Shown here piece by piece: positions 25,112 to 33,206 of a stretch of 64,000 nt of DNA. Under the pieces are notes generated by a model. The model saw only the letters and a list, made by a program, of their open reading frames with translations. It was not told the origin of the DNA and ran no database searches. Position numbers and translations under genes: made by a program. Where the stretch lies: positions 9,570 through 73,569 of the forward strand of contig NZ_JBEYUS010000027.1 in assembly GCF_040643635.1 (NCBI RefSeq), given 5' to 3'. Position 1 is the first letter of the stretch; each line of letters starts with the position of its first letter. Source of the stretch: Saccharopolyspora_C sp040643635 (GTDB lineage Bacteria; Actinomycetota; Actinomycetes; Mycobacteriales; Pseudonocardiaceae).

Positions 25112-26185
25112 TCAGGACATCCGAATCAGGATCTTCGGGCGTCGGCGACCGCTGCTGGCAAGCCGTTGGAAGGCGGCACCGACTTCCGAACGGGAGAAAA
25201 CGGAATCTACCAAGGGATCCAGCCGGATCAGGCCGCTTTCCACGAACGTGATCAACTCCTCCCAGCACCCGATCCCGGAAAGGACCGCGTGCACCGTGAC
25301 GTTCTTGATCACCAGGGCGGCGATCGGGAATCCGTCCACCGAATGGTGCGGAGTGCCCAGTTGCGCCATTCGGGCGCCCGGCGCGCACAGCACCGGCGCG
25401 GACCTGGCCGCGGCCACCGAACCCGATGCCTCGATGACGGCCGAGTAGCGGTCCGCTTCGGCGTTCTCCGGAACCGAGACCGGGAAGCCGAGCTCCGCGG
25501 CGAGCTCCCGCGGCTCCGGCTGCGGGTCGAACACCTCGACCCGCGCGCCCAGCGCACGGCACAACTGGGCCGCTACGACGCCGAGCGTGCCGGCGCCCAG
25601 CACCGCCACCCGGTCCGCATCGGTCACCGCCAGCCGCCGCACCGCGTGCAGCGCGGCCGAGGCGGGTTCCAGCAGCGCGGCGACGTCGTCGCCGAGCGAG
25701 TCCGGGATCCGGACCAGCGTGCCCGCCGGGGCTTCGAGGTAGTCGGCCGCGGCGCCTTGCTCCTGGCCGAGCACGCCGATCTCGCTGCGGGCCGGGCAGT
25801 ACCTGAGGTCGCCGCGTCCGCACGCGGGGCAGTTCCCGCAGGGGCGGAAATTGTGCCCGGAAACGCGCTGCCCGACTTCGAATCCGACGACCCCGGGGCC
25901 GGTTTCGACGATCCGCCCGCTCCACTCGTGGCCGAACACGAACGGGAACGCCTTCAACCCGTCGTGCAGGTAATTGCTCGATCCGTCGTAGAAACCCAGA
26001 TCCGTGCCGCACAGGCCGATCCGGCTGATCCGGATCAGGCAGTTCCCGCGGCTCGGCGGGGCCACCGGAATTCGCCGCTCCCGGACCACCCCGGGAGCTT
26101 CCAGCACCAGTGCGGACATCGCAGACGACGCGCCTTCGGGCGAATCGGGCGAAACACGGCCTGTCATGTCGGTGGAATGGGACAT
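25112..26185 (-). CDS. zinc-dependent medium-chain dehydrogenase (sorbitol/threonine dehydrogenase type)
   Basis: A 357-residue MDR enzyme. Catalytic zinc ligands Cys59 (GLCGTD) and His86/Glu87 (GHEWSG) are present, and the structural zinc lobe is complete (Cys116, 119, 122, 130). The nucleotide motif is VLGAGTLGVVAAQ near residue 185. ATG 26185 lies 8 bp after the acyltransferase stop. Polyol dehydrogenases of this type oxidise secondary alcohols, which suits a cyclitol hydroxyl. ValN/AcbL-like reactions are the precedent in known C7-cyclitol pathways. Confidence 0.85.
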   Translation of the reverse strand: MSHSTDMTGRVSPDSPEGASSAMSALVLEAPGVVRERRIPVAPPSRGNCLIRISRIGLCGTDLGFYDGSSNYLHDGLKAFPFVFGHEWSGRIVETGPGVVGFEVGQRVSGHNFRPCGNCPACGRGDLRYCPARSEIGVLGQEQGAAADYLEAPAGTLVRIPDSLGDDVAALLEPASAALHAVRRLAVTDADRVAVLGAGTLGVVAAQLCRALGARVEVFDPQPEPRELAAELGFPVSVPENAEADRYSAVIEASGSVAAARSAPVLCAPGARMAQLGTPHHSVDGFPIAALVIKNVTVHAVLSGIGCWEELITFVESGLIRLDPLVDSVFSRSEVGAAFQRLASSGRRRPKILIRMS

Positions 26186-26192
26186 GCGCACC

Positions 26193-27377
26193 TCACTTGG
26201 CGGGAACGGGTTCGGCTGGGACGGATCCCTCGGGTGCCCCGGGCGCCGCGGGCGGGCGGCGACGGCCGAAGCGCCGCATGATCGGCCGTTCGACGGTGGT
26301 GTACAGCAGCCACGCACCCAGCACCGAGACGACGAGTTCGGCGAGCACCACCCCGCTCGCGGCCCAGAAACCGAAGTAGGCGTCCGGCCCCAGCAGCGCC
26401 CGGGTACCGCTCAGCACCAGCGCGTGCACCATGTAGAACGCGAACGAGATCTCGCCCAGCCACACCGCGAACCGCCCGCGCAGCGGCGAGCGGCCGCCTC
26501 GGATGTCGGCGCACGCGGCCGCCGGGATGAGCAGCGCCAACGGGATGATCGTGACCGCGTTCAGGTGGAACACCCACGGCACGAAGGACGCCAGTACGTA
26601 CCCGCCGGCGGTGAGCAGCGCCGCAGTCCCGAACCCGAGCCCGATCCAGCGCCCGCTCAGCACGATCCTGGCCAGCACGATGCCGAGCGCGAAGTCCAGC
26701 GCGCGCACCGGCGGCAGGAAGTACACCAGCCAGAACTGCCACACCGAGCCCGGCGAGTTCGCCTCCGGCAACCCCGGTTCGGTGGGCACCAGGAACTGCG
26801 CCACGAACGCCACCGCGAACACCGCCGCGATCAGCCCGATCGCGGTCGCCCACAGCCGAGCCGCGGGAATCCGCTTGATCAGCGGGAACAGCACCGGGAA
26901 CGCCAGGTAGAACAGCAGCTCGCAACCCAGCGACCAGCTCGGCACGTTCACGCTGAGGAACGTGTCGTAGTCCGGCACCCACGGGTGCAGCAGGAACAGG
27001 TTGGCGAGCACCGTCCCGGCCGCCGCGGTGCCGCCGCCGAACAGCACCAGCGCCAGCGCCCAGGTCACCAGGTGGTTCGGGAACACCTTCACCAACCTGC
27101 GCCGCCAGAAGTCCAGCACGTCCCCCACGGAGTCGCTGGACCAGGTGAGCACGAATCCGCTGAGGATGAAGAAGAACGCGACACCGATGCGGCCCGCGTC
27201 GGCGGCGACGGTGCTGAACGCGCTCGCCTGCGCCGGGTCGCCGAAGAACGTCCACGGCGGCGTCGTGCAGGAAGCGTGGAACAAGAACACGAGCAGCGCG
27301 GAGATGAACCGCAGGCTCGTCAAGGACGGTAACCGCGAGGTGCGGGCCCGCTCGGTGATCCCCCAGGTCTGCGTCAT
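26193..27377 (-). CDS. membrane acyltransferase, acyltransferase-3 family
   Basis: A 394-residue integral membrane protein with about 10 helices. The N-terminal motif LRFISALLVFLFHASC contains the family's conserved histidine (His34), and FFFILSGFVLTW follows near residue 75. Members transfer acetyl or longer acyl groups from cytoplasmic CoA to hydroxyls of sugars or antibiotics (OafA, MdmB type). ATG 27377 overlaps the HAD gene stop (ATGA). In this operon it predicts an O-acylated product. Confidence 0.88.
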   Translation of the reverse strand: MTQTWGITERARTSRLPSLTSLRFISALLVFLFHASCTTPPWTFFGDPAQASAFSTVAADAGRIGVAFFFILSGFVLTWSSDSVGDVLDFWRRRLVKVFPNHLVTWALALVLFGGGTAAAGTVLANLFLLHPWVPDYDTFLSVNVPSWSLGCELLFYLAFPVLFPLIKRIPAARLWATAIGLIAAVFAVAFVAQFLVPTEPGLPEANSPGSVWQFWLVYFLPPVRALDFALGIVLARIVLSGRWIGLGFGTAALLTAGGYVLASFVPWVFHLNAVTIIPLALLIPAAACADIRGGRSPLRGRFAVWLGEISFAFYMVHALVLSGTRALLGPDAYFGFWAASGVVLAELVVSVLGAWLLYTTVERPIMRRFGRRRPPAAPGAPEGSVPAEPVPAK

Positions 27378-28048
27378 GGTCGTGCGGTCCTCGTTTCTGC
27401 GAGTCGGACCCGCAGGCGTTCGCCGTCGCTGGATGCGGTGACCGCGTCGAGGTCGGCGACGCGCGGCAGGTCTGCGGCGACCCGCCCGCCGTGGGCGCCG
27501 ACGACGACCGCCCGCGCCCCGCTCGCCAGTGCCGAGAGCAGGCCTGCCTCGGCGTCCTCGAACACGATCGCCGCTTCCGGTGGCACCCCCAGGTGCCGGG
27601 CGGCGAGCGAATACCCCTCCGGGTCCGGTTTTCCTTGTCGGACGTCTTCGGCGCTGACGACCACGTCGGGCAGCCGCAGCCCGGCCGCCGCCATGCGCCG
27701 CCGCGCCAGTTCGCGGCCGGCCGAGGTGACCACGGCCCACCGCCCCGCGGGCAGGTTCGCCAGGAGCTCGGCGGCCCCGGGAATCTGCACGATCCCGTCG
27801 ACGTCGGCCACTTCCTCCGCGACGAGCCGGGCGGTCTCCGCGGCCACGTCGCTGCCGGTGGGCAGGTGCCGCGCCACGGTCTCCCCGGTCCTCCTGCCGT
27901 GCGCGTCGGCGAGGATCTCGGCGCCGTCGAGCCCGTGGCGGCGGGCGAAGCGGTGCCAGGTCCGTTCGACGACGGTGGTCGAGTCGACCAGGGTGCCGTC
28001 CATGTCGAACAGCAGCGCTTCGGCGGTGAGCAGCACATCTTCGGTCAT
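27374..28048 (-). CDS. HAD-superfamily phosphatase
   Basis: A 224-residue haloacid-dehalogenase-like hydrolase of the phosphoglycolate phosphatase/beta-phosphoglucomutase branch. Motif I is FDMDGTLVDS (Asp15, Asp17), motif II VTSAG near 107, motif III lysine in GKPDPEGY, motif IV FEDAEAG. The cap domain lies between motifs I and II. Both ends overlap neighbours by 4 bp. It may remove the phosphate that the ROK kinase installs, as HAD enzymes do in other cyclitol pathways; that pairing is inferred. Confidence 0.88.
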   Translation of the reverse strand: MTEDVLLTAEALLFDMDGTLVDSTTVVERTWHRFARRHGLDGAEILADAHGRRTGETVARHLPTGSDVAAETARLVAEEVADVDGIVQIPGAAELLANLPAGRWAVVTSAGRELARRRMAAAGLRLPDVVVSAEDVRQGKPDPEGYSLAARHLGVPPEAAIVFEDAEAGLLSALASGARAVVVGAHGGRVAADLPRVADLDAVTASSDGERLRVRLAETRTARP

Positions 28049-28821
28049 GGCCGGGCCTCGCTCGGTCGTCGGGTCAGGGTGTCGGCGTGTCCGCGCAGCC
28101 GCGCCAGGTCGACGCGCAGCCGTTCCCGGTCGCCGTCGCGGTGGTCGTTCTCCAGCACCAGGGCGTGCACGTGCCCACCGTGCGCGCGGACCGCGGCGAG
28201 GGCGGCCTCGGTGTCGCCACCGTCCTTGACGTGGATCTGGTCGGCGAACCGGTCGCCGAGCGCCGCGACCAACGCCGCGACGTCCACGCCCGCCTGGTGC
28301 GGGTTGGCCGTGTCGAGGAGCAGCCGGAAGGAGTCCGCGCCGACCTGGTCGAGCAGCCGTTCGGCCGCGGGACCGTCGAGGACGTTCTCGTTGGCCAGCA
28401 GCAGGCCGCGAGCGGCGGCTTCGGCACTCGCCCAGCGCAGCACCTCGGCGGTCGCCGACAACGTTGCGGGGCCGGTGATCGCGCTGCGCCGGAAGCTCGG
28501 CACGAACACCAGCGGTGCCTCCAGTTCCCGCGCCGCGTCCAAGGCGCGGGTCAGGGTGCCGCGCACCACCGCCGGGTCGGCGACGGTGAGCCCGATGTCG
28601 TTCATCAGGTTCACCGCTACCCCCAGCACGCGGACTCCGGTGGCGGCCGAGGTCTCCCGGATCCGCCGGATGCGCCCCGGTCCGTCGAGCGGTGCGCCGC
28701 GTCCCGGACCGCCGAGGTCGAGCTGCACCCCGTCCACGCCGAGCTCTGCCGCGAGGGTGAGCACGTCCGCGCCGTCGGCGTCGACCCGCCAGCCGGTGAG
28801 CCCGATCAGCGGCCGGTTCAC
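28045..28821 (-). CDS. xylose-isomerase-like TIM-barrel sugar isomerase/epimerase
   Basis: A 258-residue AP-endonuclease-2 superfamily barrel. Metal-site candidates follow the family order: a glutamate in LANENVL (about residue 145), Asp in LLLDTANPHQ near 168, His in QIHVKDGG near 197 and a late Glu in LVLENDH near 230. GTG 28821 overlaps the SDR stop. Known C7-cyclitol pathways epimerise with a vicinal-oxygen-chelate protein (ValD/AcbO); none is here, so this barrel could take that step. That is inference. Confidence 0.8.
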   Translation of the reverse strand: MNRPLIGLTGWRVDADGADVLTLAAELGVDGVQLDLGGPGRGAPLDGPGRIRRIRETSAATGVRVLGVAVNLMNDIGLTVADPAVVRGTLTRALDAARELEAPLVFVPSFRRSAITGPATLSATAEVLRWASAEAAARGLLLANENVLDGPAAERLLDQVGADSFRLLLDTANPHQAGVDVAALVAALGDRFADQIHVKDGGDTEAALAAVRAHGGHVHALVLENDHRDGDRERLRVDLARLRGHADTLTRRPSEARP

Positions 28822-29567
28822 GAACCCAGCCCGCGGCTCTGCGACTCCGGCGGCTGCTCGCGCACCGAACGCCAGCGGCCGTCGGCGTCGACGACCAGGC
28901 TGTCGCCGTGGTGCTCGCCGCCGCGGGTGCGCAGCAATTCGGTGGCGACCGGGCCGAATCCGGCCGGGCGCATGTAAGCGCTGTAGTCGAAGTCCTCCGG
29001 CCGCCGGCGGCGGATGCCCGGGGTGTCGACCATGCCGGCGGGCAGCACCTGCACGATCCGCAGCCGCGCGGTGTCCTCCTCCTGGGCCAGCGAGTGGAGC
29101 AGGCCGGTGCCCGCCGCCTTGGTCGCGGCGTAACCGGACCGGCCCGGTCCCGCGTTGTAGACCACTTCGGAGGAGACGCCGAGCAGCAGCCCGGGGCCTG
29201 CTTCCCGCAATGCGGGCAGCGTGGCCGCCAGCGTCAGCCACAGGCCGTGCAGGTTCACGTCCACCTGCCGGCGCCATTCCTGTTCGGTGACGTCGCGGAA
29301 CAGCGCCCGCTTCGTCCCGTAGTGCACTGCGGAGAAGCACACCGCGTGCAGCGGGCCCGCGTTCGCGACCTCGGCGAGGGCCTGTCGGGCCTGGTCGGGT
29401 TCGGTGAAGTCCAGCGGCGCCCAGCCCAGCGCGGCGTCATCGGGCTCGCTGCGGCTCGCGACGACGACGTCGGCGCCCGCTTTCGCCCAGGCGTCGGCGA
29501 TGCCGCGACCGATGCCCGTGGAGCCGCCGACCACGAGCGCGCGGACCGGTCCGGAAATGTCTGCCAT
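28818..29567 (-). CDS. short-chain dehydrogenase/reductase
   Basis: A 249-residue SDR. The cofactor motif is GGSTGIGRG (14-22), Asn105 is in the DVNLHG segment, and the catalytic Ser132/133, Tyr146 and Lys150 are in VSSEVVY and SGYAATK. Its start overlaps the stop of the upstream dehydrogenase by one base and its stop overlaps the isomerase start. It probably reduces or oxidises a ring carbonyl of the cyclitol. Confidence 0.87.
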   Translation of the reverse strand: MADISGPVRALVVGGSTGIGRGIADAWAKAGADVVVASRSEPDDAALGWAPLDFTEPDQARQALAEVANAGPLHAVCFSAVHYGTKRALFRDVTEQEWRRQVDVNLHGLWLTLAATLPALREAGPGLLLGVSSEVVYNAGPGRSGYAATKAAGTGLLHSLAQEEDTARLRIVQVLPAGMVDTPGIRRRRPEDFDYSAYMRPAGFGPVATELLRTRGGEHHGDSLVVDADGRWRSVREQPPESQSRGLGS

Positions 29568-30685
29568 CAGTTCTCCTCGTGGTGTCGGGGCCGCGGAGCG
29601 GAGATCCGCACGGCGAGCTTCACCAGCCGGCGGCCGTCGATGTCGCGGCCGCGGCCGGTCGCGAGCTCGCGCATGATCCGCGCCGCTCCGTGGAGGTCGG
29701 TGCCGTGCGTGACCAGGTCGCGGTAGCGCTCCGGGGCGCGCACCAATTCGTCGGCGGCGATCCGCAGGTGGTCGTTGCCGACCCCGCGGTGCCCGAACAG
29801 GTGCACGCGGTCGCCGGTGGTGGTGCTGAGCCCGGCGTGTTCGGGCGGGTCGGGTGTTCCCGCTCGGTTGGCGGCGCGGAGCGCGACGAGGTCGGCACCG
29901 GGCAGCATCGGCGTGTCCGCCGCCGGTGGCAGGCCGCCCACCAGGTCCACCGCGAGCTCATGGCCCGCTGCCGCCGCTATCGCCGTCTCCAGGCAGCCGA
30001 CGGTCGCGTCCCGCGGGGTGGCGATGAGCACGGCGACGGGCCCCGGCGCCATTTCCGCCGCCAAGTCGGCGCCGGGTTCCAACACCGCGTGCACCGGCTC
30101 CGGCGGCAGTTCGTCGGCCGTGCGGCGCACCAAGACGCGCCGCTCGGCCTCGGCCAGCCATCGGCTCGCGGCGCGCACCGCGAGCCTGCCGACCGTCCCG
30201 GCGCCGAAGACGACCAGGGTGCGCGGGCGGAACCGGCGCAGCGCCGAGAGCGCGTAGCGCACCACCGCGAGCGGTTCCAGCAACGCCGCCAGGTCGGGTT
30301 CCGGCACCGCGGTCAGCGGCAGCACCAGGCCGGCGTCGACGGCCGATGCCGGTATCCAGGTCCGCTCCTGCAGCAGTCCGCCCACGTTGTGTCCCAGCAG
30401 GAACGCGGGATCGGTGGGGTGCGTCGGGTTCACCACGACCTTGGTGCCCGCGGCGAGCTCCGGTGCGACGCCGGGCCCGGCCGCCACCACGGTCGCGATG
30501 CCTTCGTGGCCGATCACCTCGGCCGGGTCGTCCCGCATCCCGCGCAGCATCTGGACGTCGGTGCCGCACAGGCCTGCTACTTCGGTGCCCAGCAGCAGTT
30601 CTCCCGGACCGGGCGGCCGGGTCGGCCGGTGTCGGACCGCGATGCCGGTGCCGTCGCGCACCACGGCTCGGTGCATCCGGGTCAT
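29567..30685 (-). CDS. medium-chain dehydrogenase lacking the structural-zinc cysteines
   Basis: A 372-residue MDR protein. Catalytic Cys40 (GLCGTD) and His60 (IGHEG) are kept, but the four-cysteine structural lobe found in the other MDR of this operon is absent. In the glucose-dehydrogenase manner, VFGAGTVGRLAVRA is the nucleotide motif near residue 175. ATG 30685 overlaps the ROK kinase stop (ATGA). It is likely a polyol or sugar-type dehydrogenase acting on the cyclitol. Confidence 0.8.
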   Translation of the reverse strand: MTRMHRAVVRDGTGIAVRHRPTRPPGPGELLLGTEVAGLCGTDVQMLRGMRDDPAEVIGHEGIATVVAAGPGVAPELAAGTKVVVNPTHPTDPAFLLGHNVGGLLQERTWIPASAVDAGLVLPLTAVPEPDLAALLEPLAVVRYALSALRRFRPRTLVVFGAGTVGRLAVRAASRWLAEAERRVLVRRTADELPPEPVHAVLEPGADLAAEMAPGPVAVLIATPRDATVGCLETAIAAAAGHELAVDLVGGLPPAADTPMLPGADLVALRAANRAGTPDPPEHAGLSTTTGDRVHLFGHRGVGNDHLRIAADELVRAPERYRDLVTHGTDLHGAARIMRELATGRGRDIDGRRLVKLAVRISAPRPRHHEEN

Positions 30686-31695
30686 CTGCCCTCCCGCGCC
30701 GCGAGTCCCGCTCCGACGAGCCCGCCGGAGGTACTCGCCTCGTCGACGACGAGCCGCCGCGCCGCCCAGCCGGGGACGCGGTCCCCGGTCAGGTAGGTCC
30801 CGGCGCGTTCCAGGTGCGCCAGCACCGCGCCGCGGTAGTGCTCGCCCAGCCCGGCGACGACGCCACCGGTCAGCACCAGGTGGTCCAGTTCCGGGTCCAG
30901 GCACACGGCGGTGCGCAGCAGGTCGGCGACCGGTGCTGTGACGGTGGCCAGCAATGCGGTGGCGAGCCGGTCGCCGTGGTCCAGCGCGGCGCGGAACGCG
31001 TCCTCGAACGCGGTGCCATCCTCGACGCGCCCCAGTTCCGAGTTCCGCCATCCGACGGGATCGCGGCGCCGGATCTCCTCCGCGACCCGGCGGATCCCGG
31101 GCCCTGCGGCGAACGCCGAGAGGTGGTCGTCGACTCCGCAATCGCAGGGCAGGTGCAGTTGTTCGCCGCGCCACGACGCGGCGACCGGCAGGTGCCCGAT
31201 CTCGCCCTGCAGACCGCACTCGTCGACCGGGATCTCGCCGCGGCGGCGGTCCACGGTGCGGCAGGCGATGCCGGTGCTGATCGTCGCGAGCAGCACCTTG
31301 CGGTCGTCCGCGTACCTGGGCGCGGTGATGGCGTGCAGCAATGCGGCGGTGACGTCGTTGACGACGTGCCAGCGCACGTCCGGGCGCGCGGACCGCAGCT
31401 CGCCCAGCAGGTCGAACGGCTCCGCGCAGGATCCCCACAGCGGTGCCGAGGCGTGCACGGTGCCGGTCCGGTGGTCCAGCGCGGCGCCGAATGAGATCCC
31501 GGCGACGCGGCCTGCCGGCACCGCGGCGCACAGGTCCCGCACGAGTTCGGCCCGCAGCTGCGCGACGTCGGCGTCGGGATCCCTGCTGATGCTGGGCGAG
31601 GCGGTCTCGGTGATCTCGGCCAGCCCGTGCTCCGGCGTCCAGTCGGCGGCACGCAGCCGGGTGCCGCCGACGTCGATCACGGTGATCGGGTTCAT
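30682..31695 (-). CDS. ROK-family kinase, probable cyclitol kinase
   Basis: A 337-residue ROK sugar kinase. Phosphate loop DVGGTRLR is at residues 8-15, the catalytic base is Asp114 in VVNDVTAAL, and GEIGH is at 164-168. The zinc motif is altered: His181, Cys184 and Cys186 are in place, but the third cysteine position is His191. It is encoded directly after the EEVS-type cyclase with a 4-bp overlap. The valienamine kinases ValC and AcbM of known pathways belong to the same broad sugar-kinase group, which supports cyclitol phosphorylation over glucose phosphorylation. Confidence 0.82.
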   Translation of the reverse strand: MNPITVIDVGGTRLRAADWTPEHGLAEITETASPSISRDPDADVAQLRAELVRDLCAAVPAGRVAGISFGAALDHRTGTVHASAPLWGSCAEPFDLLGELRSARPDVRWHVVNDVTAALLHAITAPRYADDRKVLLATISTGIACRTVDRRRGEIPVDECGLQGEIGHLPVAASWRGEQLHLPCDCGVDDHLSAFAAGPGIRRVAEEIRRRDPVGWRNSELGRVEDGTAFEDAFRAALDHGDRLATALLATVTAPVADLLRTAVCLDPELDHLVLTGGVVAGLGEHYRGAVLAHLERAGTYLTGDRVPGWAARRLVVDEASTSGGLVGAGLAAREGR

Positions 31696-32885
31696 CGCGC
31701 CGCACGCACCAGAGCCGCGTCCGATTCGGCCCGCTCGTGCACGAATCGGAGCGCCTCGTCGAGCTCCTCGCGGGTGATGTCGTGCACGAAGGTCGCGGAG
31801 CCGATGCGGTCGGTCAGCGGAATCCGCTGCTCGCCGTCCCGGTGCTTCACCGCGTCGCGCAACGCTTCGACGAGCAGGTCGGTGGTGAACACCGGGTCGG
31901 TCACGGGCAGGCCTGCGGCCTGCAGCAGCCCGATCGCCCGGGCTGCGTCCGCGGTGCCGAGCATCCCCCGGTTGTGCGCGAGCGCCACGCACACGGCCAT
32001 GTCCACCGCGACGGCTTCGCCGTGCAGCAGCGGCGGGTCGGCTCGCAGTTCCAGCGAGGGGCTGAAGGTGTGCCCGTAGTCGACCGAGCGCTCCAGCACC
32101 TCTTCCCACAGATTCGGTTCCAGCTCGTCGAGCATGCCGCCGATCGCCCGCGACATGATCTCCATCGCCGGGCCGCCCGGCTCGCCGTCGGCGAACGCGG
32201 CCGCGTCCAGGTCGTGCACGGCGAGCTCCAGCAGGTCGAACAGAGCCGCGTCCTTGATCAACGCCATCTTCACGATCTCGGCGATCCCGTTCGCGATGTG
32301 CCGTTTCGGCACCGTACGCAGGAATTCCGGGTCGATCAGCGCCACTTCGGGCGCGTAGTAGCTGCCGAGCCGGTTCTTGTGCGTGCCGTGGTTGATGCCG
32401 GTCTTGACGCCGATCCCGGCGTCGACCTGGCCGATGAGCGTGGTGGGCACGCGGACGTAGGGAACGCCGCGCCGGTACAGTCCCGCGGCCATGCCGGCGA
32501 CGTCGAGGACGGCTCCGCCACCGACCGCGACGACCTTCTCCGAGCGCCGCAGGATGCCCATCCCGGTCATCGCCTCGGTGATGGCGACGACTTGGTCGAG
32601 GTTCTTGGACTGCTCTCCGCCGGGGACGACGTGCCACTCCACGTCGATCGACCACGCCTCGAAGTAGGCGCGGAGCCGGTCGCCGTGGAGGACGTCGACG
32701 GAGTCGTCGACGATCAGCAGGCAGCGCGGTGACCTGCCGGGCGCGGTTCCGCACGCGTCGGCGAGCGCCGAGTTCGACGGCGACAGCAGCCCGTTGAGCA
32801 CGCGGACGTCGTAGCCGACCGGTTGCCGGGCGCGGACCCGCCAGTCGGTGCCGATCTTCGCGGTGCCTCCGGAGTTCGCGGACAT
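31692..32885 (-). CDS. sugar phosphate cyclase, 2-epi-5-epi-valiolone synthase type
   Basis: A 397-residue NAD-dependent cyclase of the dehydroquinate-synthase superfamily. GGGAVLDVAG is at 122-131, VPTTLIGQVDAGIGVKTG near 146-163, AEIVK (Glu203, Lys206), and His272/His288 in GHTFSP and LLHGE. GHTFSP(S)LE and the HKNRLG stretch are typical of the EEVS/EVS branch; true DHQ synthases have GHTFGHAIE and GKNMIG. It should cyclise sedoheptulose 7-phosphate to a C7-cyclitol; which epimer cannot be told. ATG 32885 has GGGAGGA 7 bp upstream, better placed than GTG 32888. It is the first gene of the operon. Confidence 0.85.
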   Translation of the reverse strand: MSANSGGTAKIGTDWRVRARQPVGYDVRVLNGLLSPSNSALADACGTAPGRSPRCLLIVDDSVDVLHGDRLRAYFEAWSIDVEWHVVPGGEQSKNLDQVVAITEAMTGMGILRRSEKVVAVGGGAVLDVAGMAAGLYRRGVPYVRVPTTLIGQVDAGIGVKTGINHGTHKNRLGSYYAPEVALIDPEFLRTVPKRHIANGIAEIVKMALIKDAALFDLLELAVHDLDAAAFADGEPGGPAMEIMSRAIGGMLDELEPNLWEEVLERSVDYGHTFSPSLELRADPPLLHGEAVAVDMAVCVALAHNRGMLGTADAARAIGLLQAAGLPVTDPVFTTDLLVEALRDAVKHRDGEQRIPLTDRIGSATFVHDITREELDEALRFVHERAESDAALVRAAR

Positions 32886-33206
32886 CACAGAGTCCTCCCA
32901 GTGGTGGTTCCGGCGCCAGGACGCGCGGTCCCGGCGCGCAGAGGTGCGCTCCCGAATTCGTGGATGGGTGGATCCGGGCGGGGTCGTGCCCTCGCCGGAT
33001 CAGGTCGGCTGCGCTGCCGACGATCAGTTCGGTCGACCGAACTCCCCAGTTGCGCGAGCGAAGCCGATGCCCCAGATCATCCATATCAGCTTACGTCGCG
33101 CAGCCTAATGCTAATCAGAGCAGATGAACGTCGTCAACTGAAATGGATGAAAACGGGAGGTGACCTGTTTCCCTGGTCCCGGGACGGGCCGGTTACCGGG
33201 CGCTGC
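32886..33206. other. leader and promoter region of the cyclitol operon
   Basis: 321 bp between the cyclase start and the membrane protein stop. A promoter lies at 33108-33137, which would give a transcript leader of roughly 210 nt that is GC-rich and has no obvious small gene. I see no riboswitch family I recognise. Confidence 0.5.
33108..33137 (-). promoter_or_regulatory. sigma-70-type promoter for cyclitol operon
   Basis: On the minus strand TTGACG (33137-33132) and TAGCAT (33113-33108) are 18 bp apart inside an AT-rich island. It is the best promoter match in the gap before the cyclase gene. Confidence 0.55.

Noticed and set aside
30682..31695. Ordinary glucokinase
   Set aside because: The third zinc ligand differs and the gene is embedded and overlapped in the cyclase operon; not excluded, but less likely.
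31692..32885. Dehydroquinate synthase of the shikimate pathway
   Set aside because: GHTFSP(S)LE and HKNRLG replace the DHQ synthase GHTFGHAIE and GKNMIG stretches, and the operon has no other shikimate gene.
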